A stretch of DNA of 8,072 nt from positions 1 to 8,072 of the forward strand of contig RFHZ01000348.1 in NCBI GenBank assembly GCA_003696125.1, given 5' to 3'. This document shows, piece after piece, positions 1-6,492 of this stretch. The notes below the pieces were generated by a model. The model saw only the letters and a program-made list of their open reading frames with translations. It did not search any database and was not told the origin of the DNA. A program made the translations under genes and the position numbers. Source of the stretch: Nitrospinota bacterium (GTDB lineage: Bacteria; Tectomicrobia; Entotheonellia; J063). The first letter of the stretch is position 1. Every line of letters begins with the position of its first letter.

Positions 1-1
1 C

Positions 2-787
2 GACCGTACCCTGCATATTCTGGCCGATTACCTGGAAAAGGAGGCGGAGATTCGGCAGAAGGTGCGACGGGCCTTGATGTACCCCATTATCAGCGTTGGG
101 GTCAGCATCGCCGTGCTGATCCTGGTGATCTCTTTCATCATCCCCACCTTTGCCGCCCTCTTTACCGAAGCCGACGTGATTCTCCCCCTGCCCACCCGCA
201 TCGTGGTGGGGATCGGAACTTTTCTGCGGGCCTACTGGTGGCTCTGTCTCCTCCTCCTTCTCCTGGTGCTCCTCGGCCTGTTCAGCCTGGGTCGTCTCCC
301 GGCCGGCCGCCTGTTTCTCGACCGCTGGAAGCTGAGGCTCCCCCTTTTCGGCTCCCTGATCACCAAGGCGGTGGTGGCCGAGTTTTGCCAGACCTTTGGC
401 ACCCTCTTGCAGGGAGGAGTCCCTATTCTCAAGGCCCTCCGTATCGCTGAGGAGACCGCTTCCAACCGTCTCCTCGCCCATGCCCTGCAGGAGACGGCGG
501 CGGCGGTAGAGCGGGGAGACAAGGTAGAGGCCTCGCTACGACGGTTTGAGGTCCTGCCCCCCTTTGCCATGGACCTGCTGGCCATCGGGGAGGAGGCTGG
601 CCAGCTCGATACCATGCTCTTGAAGGTGGCCGAGGTGTACAAGGAAGAGGTGGATCACATGATCAGTAACTTCAGCACCCTGATCGAGCCCCTCCTGTTG
701 CTGATCGTCGGCCTGATTACGGCGCTGATTGCCTACTCGGTTTTTATCCCCTACTTCTCCCTGGGCGACATCGTCCTCAAGATGTAG
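2..787 (+). CDS. Type II secretion system F / PilC-family inner-membrane platform protein (5' partial)
   Basis: This is the C-terminal part of a GspF/PilC protein, the polytopic inner-membrane platform that couples the cytoplasmic assembly ATPase to pseudopilus or type IV pilus growth. The reading frame is open from base 2 to the TAG at 785-787, giving about 261 residues of a family usually near 400, so the true start lies to the left. It opens inside the first T2SSF domain (LADYLEKEAEIRQKVRRALMYP, broken here as LADYLEKEAE then IRQKVRRALMYP), followed by a hydrophobic segment (IISVGVSIAVLILVISF), a second one (WWLCLLLLLLVLLGLF), then the second T2SSF domain with TLLQGGVPILKAL, PPFAMDLL and the GEEAGQLD signature. 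A last membrane helix (LLLLIVGLITALIAYSVFIP) ends the chain in the typical YFSLGDIV manner. Family assignment is firm; pilus versus secretion use cannot be decided without the neighbours to the left. Confidence 0.93.
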   Translation, partial: DRTLHILADYLEKEAEIRQKVRRALMYPIISVGVSIAVLILVISFIIPTFAALFTEADVILPLPTRIVVGIGTFLRAYWWLCLLLLLLVLLGLFSLGRLPAGRLFLDRWKLRLPLFGSLITKAVVAEFCQTFGTLLQGGVPILKALRIAEETASNRLLAHALQETAAAVERGDKVEASLRRFEVLPPFAMDLLAIGEEAGQLDTMLLKVAEVYKEEVDHMISNFSTLIEPLLLLIVGLITALIAYSVFIPYFSLGDIVLKM

Positions 788-812
788 GGACCGGCCTGGG
801 ACGGGAGAGGGA

Positions 813-1046
813 TCAGCGGCGGTGAGGCCTCCTGTGCCGGGCCTGGTCTGGCTGCTGGAGACGCCCTTTGCTGCGACGCTCTCGCAGGGCCTGGCCCAGC
901 GAGTAGAGCAGCCAGACTTCCACGAGCAGGGCGATCACGATGAAGCTGATGGCGGCCGGGCTGTGCAGGAGCTCCTGGGGACTGTTGTTGCGCACGAAGA
1001 ACAGGAGAAAGAACAGAATGGCCAGAAAGAGAATGCCGCCTCCCAT
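813..1046 (-). CDS. Small two-helix membrane protein, function unknown
   Basis: This is a 77-residue protein that I do not recognise as a named family. Two hydrophobic stretches are visible, about residues 4-18 (GILFLAILFFLLFFV) and 31-50 (ISFIVIALLVEVWLLYSL), with a short polar loop between. The C-terminal tail is strongly basic (RERRSKGR, then RHRRPHRR), which would place it in the cytoplasm by the positive-inside rule. It follows the aminotransferase stop by only 7 to 16 bases. Two ATGs are possible, at 1055 and 1046. I prefer 1046 because the AAAGG element abuts the first ATG directly but sits about nine bases from the second. It ends 25 bases from the convergent GspF/PilC gene. Likely the last gene of the minus-strand unit; function cannot be inferred. 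Confidence 0.6.
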   Translation of the reverse strand: MGGGILFLAILFFLLFFVRNNSPQELLHSPAAISFIVIALLVEVWLLYSLGQALRERRSKGRLQQPDQARHRRPHRR

Positions 1047-1062
1047 GCTCCCCATCCTTTCT

Positions 1063-2229
1063 TTATAAGGTCGCCAGCGCTTTCTCCAGCCGCTCTAACC
1101 CCTTCTGGATGTTCTCTTCCGAGTTGGCGTACGAGAAGCGGAGAAAGCCCTCTCCATACTTTCCAAAGGCGGTGCCGGATAGACAGGCGATTCCCGCCTT
1201 TTCCAGGAGATAGTTGGCGATGAACTCGCTCTTCTTCCCGAACGATTCCACGTTGGGGAAGGCGTAGAATGCCCCCTGGGGCATGGCACAGCGCACACCG
1301 TTGATGGCGTTCAACCCGTTCACGATCAGGTCGCGTCGACGCTGGAAGATCCGTACCATCTCCTGCGAGGCTTCTTGAGGACCGGTCAGGGCTTCCACCC
1401 CGGCCTTCTGGATGAAGGTGGCGGTGCAGGAGTTCGAGTTGACGATGAGCTTGGTGATATGGGGGGCCAGGGCTTTGTCCATGATCCCGTATCCCAGCCG
1501 CCAGCCGGTCATGGCATAGAGCTTGGAGAAACCGTCCAGGATAATCGTCTGCGCTTTCATCTCCGGGAGAGAGGCGATGCTGAGCGGGGTCCCGCTGTAC
1601 TGCATCCCCTGGTAGATCTCGTCGGAGAGGACAAAGATCGGTTTGCCGCGGATCAGTTCGGCCACCTTGCGGATATCCTCCGGAGGGATGATCCCGCCGG
1701 TGGGATTGTTGGGGGAGTTGAGGATGATGAGCTTGGTCTTGTCCGAGAGGCTGTCGGCAAAGCGGTTGAGGTCAAAGCTGAAGTTGTGCTTCTCCAGCAG
1801 GGGGATGGGGACCGGTTTTCCCCCCACGAAGTTGATCATCGATTCGTAGATCGGAAAGCCGGGGTTGGGGTAGATCACCTCGTCCCCCTCGTTCACCAGG
1901 GCCAGGATGGTGAAGAACATGATCGGTTTGGCCCCTGGCGTCACCACCACCTCTTCCGGGTCCACCGGGATGTTACGGGTCCGGCTGATGTGCGCGGCGA
2001 TCGCCTCCCGCAGTTCAGGAATGCCGGGGGCCGGGCAGTAGTGGGTGTACCCATCGCGCAGGGCCTTCATTGCCGCCTCTTTGATGTTTTGCGGGGTGTC
2101 GAAATCCGGTTCCCCGATTTCAAAATGGAGAATCTCGCGTCCCTGTGCCTCCAGGGCCTTGGCCTTGGCCAGCATGTCAAAAGCGGTTTCCGTTCCCAGA
2201 CGGGCCATTCTTGCTGCCAAATGCTCCAT
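1063..2229 (-). CDS. Class I/II PLP-dependent aminotransferase (aspartate-aminotransferase-like)
   Basis: A 388-residue fold-type I aminotransferase, the normal length for the AspB-like subgroup. It would move an amino group between an amino acid and a 2-oxo acid in the cytoplasm. Visible landmarks (numbered from the chosen start): the N-terminal substrate loop GEPDFDTP at 39-46; SPNNPTGG at 172-179, with the Asn that contacts the cofactor ring oxygen; SDEIY at 202-206, carrying the Asp that pairs with the pyridine nitrogen and the Tyr that contacts its hydroxyl; the Schiff-base lysine in DGFSKLYAMTGWR, at K236; and the carboxylate-binding Arg in FLRFSYAN, at R364. All catalytic positions are intact. 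The frame extends ten codons upstream to 2259, but the ATG at 2229 is chosen because AAGGAGGG lies five bases before it. Substrate specificity (Asp, Ala, aromatic) is not readable from sequence alone. Confidence 0.95.
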   Translation of the reverse strand: MEHLAARMARLGTETAFDMLAKAKALEAQGREILHFEIGEPDFDTPQNIKEAAMKALRDGYTHYCPAPGIPELREAIAAHISRTRNIPVDPEEVVVTPGAKPIMFFTILALVNEGDEVIYPNPGFPIYESMINFVGGKPVPIPLLEKHNFSFDLNRFADSLSDKTKLIILNSPNNPTGGIIPPEDIRKVAELIRGKPIFVLSDEIYQGMQYSGTPLSIASLPEMKAQTIILDGFSKLYAMTGWRLGYGIMDKALAPHITKLIVNSNSCTATFIQKAGVEALTGPQEASQEMVRIFQRRRDLIVNGLNAINGVRCAMPQGAFYAFPNVESFGKKSEFIANYLLEKAGIACLSGTAFGKYGEGFLRFSYANSEENIQKGLERLEKALATL

Positions 2230-2234
2230 GGTAT

Positions 2235-2242
2235 CCCTCCTT
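2235..2242 (-). promoter_or_regulatory. Ribosome binding site that fixes the aminotransferase start
   Basis: On the minus strand this reads AAGGAGGG, a near-perfect anti-16S match, five bases before the ATG at 2229. It argues against the longer start at 2259. The whole 69-base gap to the upstream coiled-coil gene shows no terminator-like stem with a U tract, so co-transcription with the upstream genes is plausible. Confidence 0.75.
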
Positions 2243-2298
2243 ATCTCTGCGTCACACATCCTACAGATGATCCCCTCTCTCCCTTCCGAGAAGCGGTG

Positions 2299-2979
2299 CT
2301 ACTCCTCGTACCCCGGTTGCACCTGGGGCGCCTTGGGTAGTCGATCCAGCTCCAGGGCGTAGTAAGCCTCCAGGGCCCGGGCATCGGAGAGTCGCTGGCC
2401 ATTCCAATCCACCGCGTCAGAGAAGTAGCGGGCGTACTCCATCCACTCCTCCACCACCCACTCCGCCACCCGTAACCAGTCCTCGGGCGGGAGGCTCTGT
2501 CCCTGATCGGCGAACCACTCTGCTTTGGGGCCGTAGAGCTTCATCTCCTCTTCCAGCCGGGCGATTTCGGCCTGCAGGAGAGCGATCCGCTCCTGCTTGC
2601 TGGCCTGGGAGCTCCCTTCGGGCAGGTGGTCGATGGCGGCAAAGAGCTCTTCCTTCATCAACTCAGGGATGGCAAGCGCGTTGTAGAGCTGGTTGGTACC
2701 CAGGAAGGGACCGTTAAAGGTTCCCTGCTGCAGTTCGGTCAGGAGCGCATAGACGATCTGCTCGCGTTCCAGGCGATTCCGTTCCAGTTCCTCGCACAAC
2801 CGTGCTCTGAGTTCTGCCCGGGACATCGGCTCTGCCTGGATGGCCTGGATTTCTGCCCGCAGTCTCTCCACCTGCTGGCGACGTTTCCGCAGTTCAGCCA
2901 CATCTTTGGCCCAGCAATAGGCATGCTCGCCGCTGATGGCCAGGTTCTGAATGTACAGGTTTCTTCGTGGTACCTCCAT
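2299..2979 (-). CDS. Hypothetical coiled-coil protein encoded directly after cdc48
   Basis: A 226-residue protein whose family I do not recognise. It has no signal peptide or membrane helix, so it is probably cytoplasmic. Charged heptad-like stretches suggest coiled coils at about residues 26-49 (VAELRKRRQQVERLRAEIQ) and 124-148 (ERIALLQAEIARLEEEMK), with a long charged helical segment around 53-85 as well. Between them is a less charged region (TFNGPFLGTNQLYNALAIP), and the C-terminal third is rich in Trp, Tyr and acidic residues (AEWVVEEWMEYARYF). The ATG lies two bases past the Cdc48 TAA stop, and its ribosome site (GGGGAG) overlaps the end of the cdc48 coding sequence, so translation is probably coupled. 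That arrangement makes it a candidate adaptor or substrate-recruiting partner of the ATPase, but this is inference from position only. Confidence 0.82.
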   Translation of the reverse strand: MEVPRRNLYIQNLAISGEHAYCWAKDVAELRKRRQQVERLRAEIQAIQAEPMSRAELRARLCEELERNRLEREQIVYALLTELQQGTFNGPFLGTNQLYNALAIPELMKEELFAAIDHLPEGSSQASKQERIALLQAEIARLEEEMKLYGPKAEWFADQGQSLPPEDWLRVAEWVVEEWMEYARYFSDAVDWNGQRLSDARALEAYYALELDRLPKAPQVQPGYEE

Positions 2980-2981
2980 CC

Positions 2982-5126
2982 TTAACTCCCCTGCCCCAGA
3001 GCACGTTCAAAGTGCTTCTGCGTGATAACGATCTTCTCCAGCACCGACCGTTCCATCGGCTGCTCCTGGGCCAGAAATTCTCGCATGGCGATCCTGGCCG
3101 CTTTCCGGCAGACCGCTTCGATATCGGCCCCCACACAGCCCTCCATGCGGGCGGCCAGCGAGGTAAAATCGACATCTGCGGCCAGCGGCTTCCCTCGTGT
3201 ATGGATGGTAAAGATCTCTATCCGCTCTTCCAGGGAGGGACGGGGCACTTCCAGCAGCAGCTCAAAGCGTCCCGGGGTGAGGAGAGCCGGGTCAATGGCC
3301 TCGATACGGTTGGTGGCGGCCAGCACGATTACTCCTCGCAGGTCTTCGATGCCATCGAGTTCGGTGAGGAGCTGGCTGATCACCCGTTCGGTCACGTGAG
3401 AATCCCCTTCCCTCGACCCGCGAATCGGGGCCACGGCATCGATCTCATCGAAGAAGATGATGCAGGGGGAAGCCTGTTTGGCCTTGCGGAAGAGTTCCCG
3501 CACGGCCCGTTCCGATTCTCCGACGTATTTGGAGAGGAGGGCCGGTCCTTTTACCGAGATGAAGTTGGCCTGGCTCTCCGTGGCCACGGCCTTGGCCAGC
3601 AGCGTTTTTCCTGTTCCTGAAGGGCCGTACAACAGGATGCCCTTGGCCGGCTGGATGCGAAGATGCTCGAACATCTCCGGGTAGCGCAGGGGCCACTCAA
3701 TGGCCTCGATGAGCTCTTGCTTGACCCGGCCAAGACCGCCCACTTTCTCCCAGCCCACTTCGGGCAGCTCCACATAGAGCTCCCGGATGGCAGAGGGGTC
3801 GATCTCTTTGAAGGCTTCCATGAAGTCATCCATGGTGACCTGGAGCTGGAGCAGGGTTTCGTAGGGGATGGAGTCGGTTTCAAACTCGATTTGCGGCAGG
3901 GCTTTGCGCAGGCAGAGCATGGCCGCTTCACGGCAGAGGGCTTCCAGATCGGCTCCTACAAAGCCGTGGGTGATGTTAGCCAGCTCCTCCAGCTTGACGT
4001 CAGGGGCCAGGGGCATTCCTCGGGTGTGGATCTCCAGGATCTCCAGGCGTCCCCGTTTATCCGGGATGCCGATGGCGATCTCCCGGTCAAAGCGTCCCGG
4101 CCTGCGCAGGGCCGGGTCGATGGCGTTGGGGATGTTGGTGGCGCCGATGACCACGATCTGGCCGCGTGCTTCCAGTCCGTCCATCAGCGCGAGCAGTTGG
4201 GCCACCACGCGTTTTTCCACGTCTCCCTGCACGGTTTCACGTCGGGGAGAGATGGCATCGATCTCGTCGATAAAGATGATGCTGGGAGCCTTCTTCTTGG
4301 CCTCTTCAAAGATCTCCCGCAGCCGGGCCTCGCTTTCCCCGTAAAATTTGTGGATCACCTCGGGCCCGTTGATGGCGATGAAGTGGGCTTCGGTTTCGTT
4401 GGCCACTGCCCGGGCGATGAGCGTCTTTCCCGTGCCGGGTGGGCCGTGCAGGAGCAGGCCCTTGGGGGCCCCGATCCCCAGGCGATCGAACACCTGCGGG
4501 TATTTGAGCGGGAGCTCGATCATCTCCCGGACCCGCTGGATCTCCTTGTTGAGTCCTCCGATATCCTCGTAAGAGACCTTCTGGCCGGGACGGCGGAGCT
4601 GGGTGCCTCCCAGCTTGATCCGGATAGAGGTATAGGGCTGGGCGGTGACCTCACCTCCCGGAATCGTCTCCACCACGGAGAAGTCGTGGTATCCGGCCCC
4701 AAAGAGGTTGATACGGATGCGATCACCCTGGACGAGGGGCAGGCCTTCTATCAGCTTGCCGATATATTGATCCTCCCGCTTTTTGGGTACACCACGGAGT
4801 TCGGTTAAGGGGGCGAGTACAATCTGGCTGGCAGGTTTGGGAAAGGCCCGTTCTATGGTCACCCGCTCATCGATCCCCACTCCACTGTTCTCGCGTGTGA
4901 TTCCATCGATCTGGATGAACTTTTTGCCGGCAAATTCGTCGTCGATGGCCATGACCTTGGCCACGGTCGTCTTCTTTCCGGTGATACGAATGACATCTCC
5001 AGGCTGTACACCGAGCGCCTGCATATCGTGGAAATCGATGCGGGCGATCCCTCGCCCTACGTCCTTAGAAAGGGACTCTATCACTCGCAGGCTGATCTGC
5101 ACGCCGTTCGGAGGAGTTTGTGACAT
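2982..5126 (-). CDS. Cdc48/VAT-family double-ring AAA+ ATPase
   Basis: A 714-residue homologue of archaeal VAT and eukaryotic p97/Cdc48, a hexameric unfoldase that threads proteins through two stacked ATPase rings. Domain order: an N domain with double-psi barrel at about 10-95 and its second lobe at about 100-175; the D1 ring with Walker A GPPGTGKT (228-235), pore loop KFYGESE, Walker B FIDEID (285-290), sensor ATN (329-331) and both arginine fingers in RRPGR (R342, R345); then D2 with Walker A GPSGTGKT (501-508), pore loop KYVGESE and Walker B FFDEID (E561). In D2 the first arginine-finger position is Thr (LLTPGR, T617), while the second Arg (R620) remains. The C-terminus (ALGQGS) has no HbYX proteasome-docking motif. 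A TTG at 5135 is in frame, but AAAGGAG is only two bases from it and eleven from the ATG at 5126, so ATG is preferred. First gene of the minus-strand unit. Confidence 0.95.
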   Translation of the reverse strand: MSQTPPNGVQISLRVIESLSKDVGRGIARIDFHDMQALGVQPGDVIRITGKKTTVAKVMAIDDEFAGKKFIQIDGITRENSGVGIDERVTIERAFPKPASQIVLAPLTELRGVPKKREDQYIGKLIEGLPLVQGDRIRINLFGAGYHDFSVVETIPGGEVTAQPYTSIRIKLGGTQLRRPGQKVSYEDIGGLNKEIQRVREMIELPLKYPQVFDRLGIGAPKGLLLHGPPGTGKTLIARAVANETEAHFIAINGPEVIHKFYGESEARLREIFEEAKKKAPSIIFIDEIDAISPRRETVQGDVEKRVVAQLLALMDGLEARGQIVVIGATNIPNAIDPALRRPGRFDREIAIGIPDKRGRLEILEIHTRGMPLAPDVKLEELANITHGFVGADLEALCREAAMLCLRKALPQIEFETDSIPYETLLQLQVTMDDFMEAFKEIDPSAIRELYVELPEVGWEKVGGLGRVKQELIEAIEWPLRYPEMFEHLRIQPAKGILLYGPSGTGKTLLAKAVATESQANFISVKGPALLSKYVGESERAVRELFRKAKQASPCIIFFDEIDAVAPIRGSREGDSHVTERVISQLLTELDGIEDLRGVIVLAATNRIEAIDPALLTPGRFELLLEVPRPSLEERIEIFTIHTRGKPLAADVDFTSLAARMEGCVGADIEAVCRKAARIAMREFLAQEQPMERSVLEKIVITQKHFERALGQGS

Positions 5127-5151
5127 AGGCGACAAGACTCCTTTCTATACG

Positions 5152-5183
5152 TTATCTAATAGTAACTCCTTATCTATTAACTA
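5152..5183. repeat. Imperfect direct repeat in the cdc48 leader
   Basis: Two copies of TTATCTA, one to four bases, then TAACT start 18 bases apart (5152-5167 and 5170-5182) on the plus strand. They lie over the predicted transcription start and early leader of the cdc48 unit, a place where a repressor could bind. The tract is AT-rich, so the similarity may be partly compositional. Confidence 0.35.
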
Positions 5184-5211
5184 CCTTAGCTAAAATAGAC
5201 AGTGGTGTCAA
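5183..5211 (-). promoter_or_regulatory. Sigma-70-type promoter for the cdc48 unit
   Basis: Read on the minus strand, a perfect TTGACA -35 box (5206-5211) is followed by a 17-base spacer and TAAGGT (5183-5188), a moderate -10 box that keeps the key first, second and last bases. Transcription would start near 5176 and give a leader of about 50 bases before the ATG at 5126. The surrounding DNA (5140-5215) is clearly more AT-rich than the genes on either side. Predicted only from consensus and position. Confidence 0.6.
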
Positions 5212-5238
5212 CTGTTTCTTGGGAGGAAAGGACTAAAC

Positions 5239-5257
5239 GCCGGCCGGCCTGTACAGG
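5239..5257. repeat. Two abutting palindromes, possible operator or activator site
   Basis: GCCGGCCGGC and CCTGTACAGG are each perfectly self-complementary and share one base (5248). They lie about 150 bases upstream of the -24/-12 promoter match, which is a usual distance for an enhancer-binding activator of RpoN promoters, and about 65 bases upstream of the predicted cdc48 start. The palindromes are seen directly; any regulatory role is inferred. Confidence 0.35.
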
Positions 5258-5392
5258 TTTCCACTCCTGCATAAGAAATGGACACCCCTGTCCCTTGCCT
5301 GTTCATATTCTGGACATCTCTCCTCCTCTTGCTTCCCTCACCAGAACCCTAAAACGGGGACCAGGACATTGTTCGCCTGCCGTCCCTCCGGG

Positions 5393-5408
5393 TGGCATTC
5401 TTTTTGCT
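5393..5408 (+). promoter_or_regulatory. Sigma-54-like (-24/-12) promoter for the ATP-grasp/PqqD cassette
   Basis: The 16 bases TGGCATTCTTTTTGCT match the RpoN consensus TGGCAYRNNNNTTGCW at every informative position except the R. The invariant GG (5394-5395) and GC (5406-5407) are exactly ten bases apart. Transcription would begin near 5419, about 84 bases before the GTG start at 5503. No good sigma-70 promoter facing right was found in the same region. It needs a host with RpoN; that gene is not in this window. Confidence 0.5.
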
Positions 5409-5490
5409 TAAAGCCGACTCAAGGAAAAGAGGTTCCTGGGTGTGCTGTTCTGGACAGCCAGGCAACAGAGCCGGTACCCGGTCGGCCAGA

Positions 5491-5497
5491 GAAGGAG
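5491..5497 (+). promoter_or_regulatory. Ribosome binding site that decides the GTG start of the first ATP-grasp gene
   Basis: GAAGGAG sits five bases before GTG 5503. The reading frame is open further upstream to 5392, but that part encodes an Arg/Ser/Cys-rich stretch without similarity to the paralogue, whereas translation from 5503 gives a start (VVIFGPQNDP) that lines up with the first residues of the second ATP-grasp protein (ILLLGRLDDP). Confidence 0.75.
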
Positions 5498-5502
5498 ACC
5501 AG

Positions 5503-6492
5503 GTGGTTGTGATCTTTGGTCCGCAGAATGACCCGTGTGTTCACCACACCTCGCGCTACCTCCGCCAGCAAGGAGAAGAGGTCCTCCTCGTCGAGGATGC
5601 CTCGCGGCTGGCTTCTGGCGGTTTGTGCTGGGCACTCGACCGTCCCCACAACGAGAGCTACTTCCTTGTTGACTCCCAACCCATCCCCTTTGCCTCCCTC
5701 TCCGGCATTCTCCTCCGTACCCTCCCGGAGAACCAAAGCCAGCCAGAGATGAGCTTACCGGACCAGCAGTATATCGCCTCTGAACTTCAGGCGACCCTGG
5801 TCGGCGTCTTCCATGCCCTGCCCTGCCCGGTCATCAACCGTCCCCTCCCCTGGCGATTCCACCGCTCGCTCATGGCCGGCTGGGAACAGGTCAACCTCAT
5901 TACCGGTTGCGGCCTACAGCTCCCCCCTACCCTGATCACCTCCCGGTATGAGGAGGCGGCCTGCTTCTATGCCCACCACGGGCAGGCCATCGTAAATACA
6001 CCGGCCAAGCCAGACCACCGGCAGTCGATCCGGGGAAAGGAGGGGACAGAAGAGCTTAAACGCCTTTTTGCCCAACAGTCGCTTGCCCTCCAGGCCGTGC
6101 CGTCTGGACAATGGCTACAGGTGTTTGTCGTGGGACAGCAGGTCTTCGGCGCAACACCGCAGAGTGCTCTGCTGGAGGAGGGGATCGGGGAACCTCTCCT
6201 CCAGCCTGTCGAGCTCTCCCCTACCCTGCAGCAACGGTGCTGCCGGCTGGTACAGGGACTCCAAATCGACTTTGCCCAGCTCTGCCTGCTCCAGGCAGAG
6301 CGAGAGGTGTACTGCTTTGACATCCATCTCCTTCCCCAATACGAACAGTGTGATTCCCGGCTTCAGGAGCGGATTGCAGCGGCACTGGCCACCCTCCTGA
6401 GCCCGGGAGAAAAGGAGCTTAGAGATGATTCTCCTCCTGGGCAGGCTGGACGATCCGATGATCGCCTATGTCTGCACCTGCCTGCTGGCTAG
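5503..6492 (+). CDS. Degenerate ATP-grasp-fold protein, paralogue of the next gene (probable pseudoenzyme)
   Basis: A 329-residue protein that aligns along its length with the following ATP-grasp gene: MVVIFGPQNDP with MILLLGRLDDP, VINRPLPW with VVNRPSAV, a strand ending RLVQGLQIDF with HLARGLDLMM, and VYCFDIHLLP with YYCFEVNPAP. The residues that bind nucleotide and metal in the family are changed: the strand lysine of IYKS becomes Asn (IVNT, N165), the IDIR Asp/Arg pair is absent in the matching QWLQV region, and the E-x-N metal ligands become D-x-H (D273, H275). It is therefore probably non-catalytic, perhaps a structural or peptide-binding partner. GTG 5503 is the chosen start. The last 23 residues (from about 307) come from a 68-base overlap with the next gene, are not seen in the paralogue, and may result from loss of an earlier stop. 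Fold assignment rests on the paralogue and is moderately sure. Confidence 0.8.
   Translation: MVVIFGPQNDPCVHHTSRYLRQQGEEVLLVEDASRLASGGLCWALDRPHNESYFLVDSQPIPFASLSGILLRTLPENQSQPEMSLPDQQYIASELQATLVGVFHALPCPVINRPLPWRFHRSLMAGWEQVNLITGCGLQLPPTLITSRYEEAACFYAHHGQAIVNTPAKPDHRQSIRGKEGTEELKRLFAQQSLALQAVPSGQWLQVFVVGQQVFGATPQSALLEEGIGEPLLQPVELSPTLQQRCCRLVQGLQIDFAQLCLLQAEREVYCFDIHLLPQYEQCDSRLQERIAAALATLLSPGEKELRDDSPPGQAGRSDDRLCLHLPAG

Larger units (their letters stand above)
5127..5502. other. Divergent intergenic region between cdc48 and the ATP-grasp/PqqD cassette
   Basis: This 376-base stretch has no convincing gene. From left to right it holds the cdc48 leader and promoter; two adjacent perfect 10-bp palindromes, GCCGGCCGGC (5239-5248) and CCTGTACAGG (5248-5257); the inverted repeat GGACA-CCCC-TGTCC (5280-5293); further GGACA words at 5312, 5364 and 5452, two of them within an identical nine-base word TTCTGGACA; and a -24/-12 promoter match at 5393-5408 that faces the cassette. 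Weak open frames here (for example ATG 5278 to TAA 5352) lack a ribosome binding site. A plus-strand TAAAAT at 5191-5196 has no fitting -35 partner. Confidence 0.6.

Noticed and set aside
788-812. Bidirectional terminator between the converging GspF/PilC and small membrane protein genes
   Set aside because: The 25-base gap has no clear stem with a T run on either strand.
1375-2340. 321-codon open frame on the plus strand
   Set aside because: Antisense shadow of the aminotransferase; the opposite strand carries all family motifs and a strong ribosome site.
3663-4808. 381-codon open frame on the plus strand
   Set aside because: Antisense to the well-conserved Cdc48 gene, no ribosome site, and a composition (Gly/Asp/His/Leu-rich) typical of shadow frames in GC-rich genes.
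5191-5196. TAAAAT as a plus-strand -10 box for the cassette
   Set aside because: No acceptable -35 element at 16-18 bases, and it would make a leader of about 300 bases; the -24/-12 match is better.
5278-5352. 24-codon hydrophobic mini-gene (MDTPVPCLFIFW...)
   Set aside because: No ribosome binding site before the ATG, and it would lie upstream of the predicted cassette transcription start.
5202-5411. 69-codon open frame with GTG start in the intergenic region
   Set aside because: Composition rich in Pro, Arg, Cys and Ser, poor start context, and it runs over the palindromes and the promoter match.
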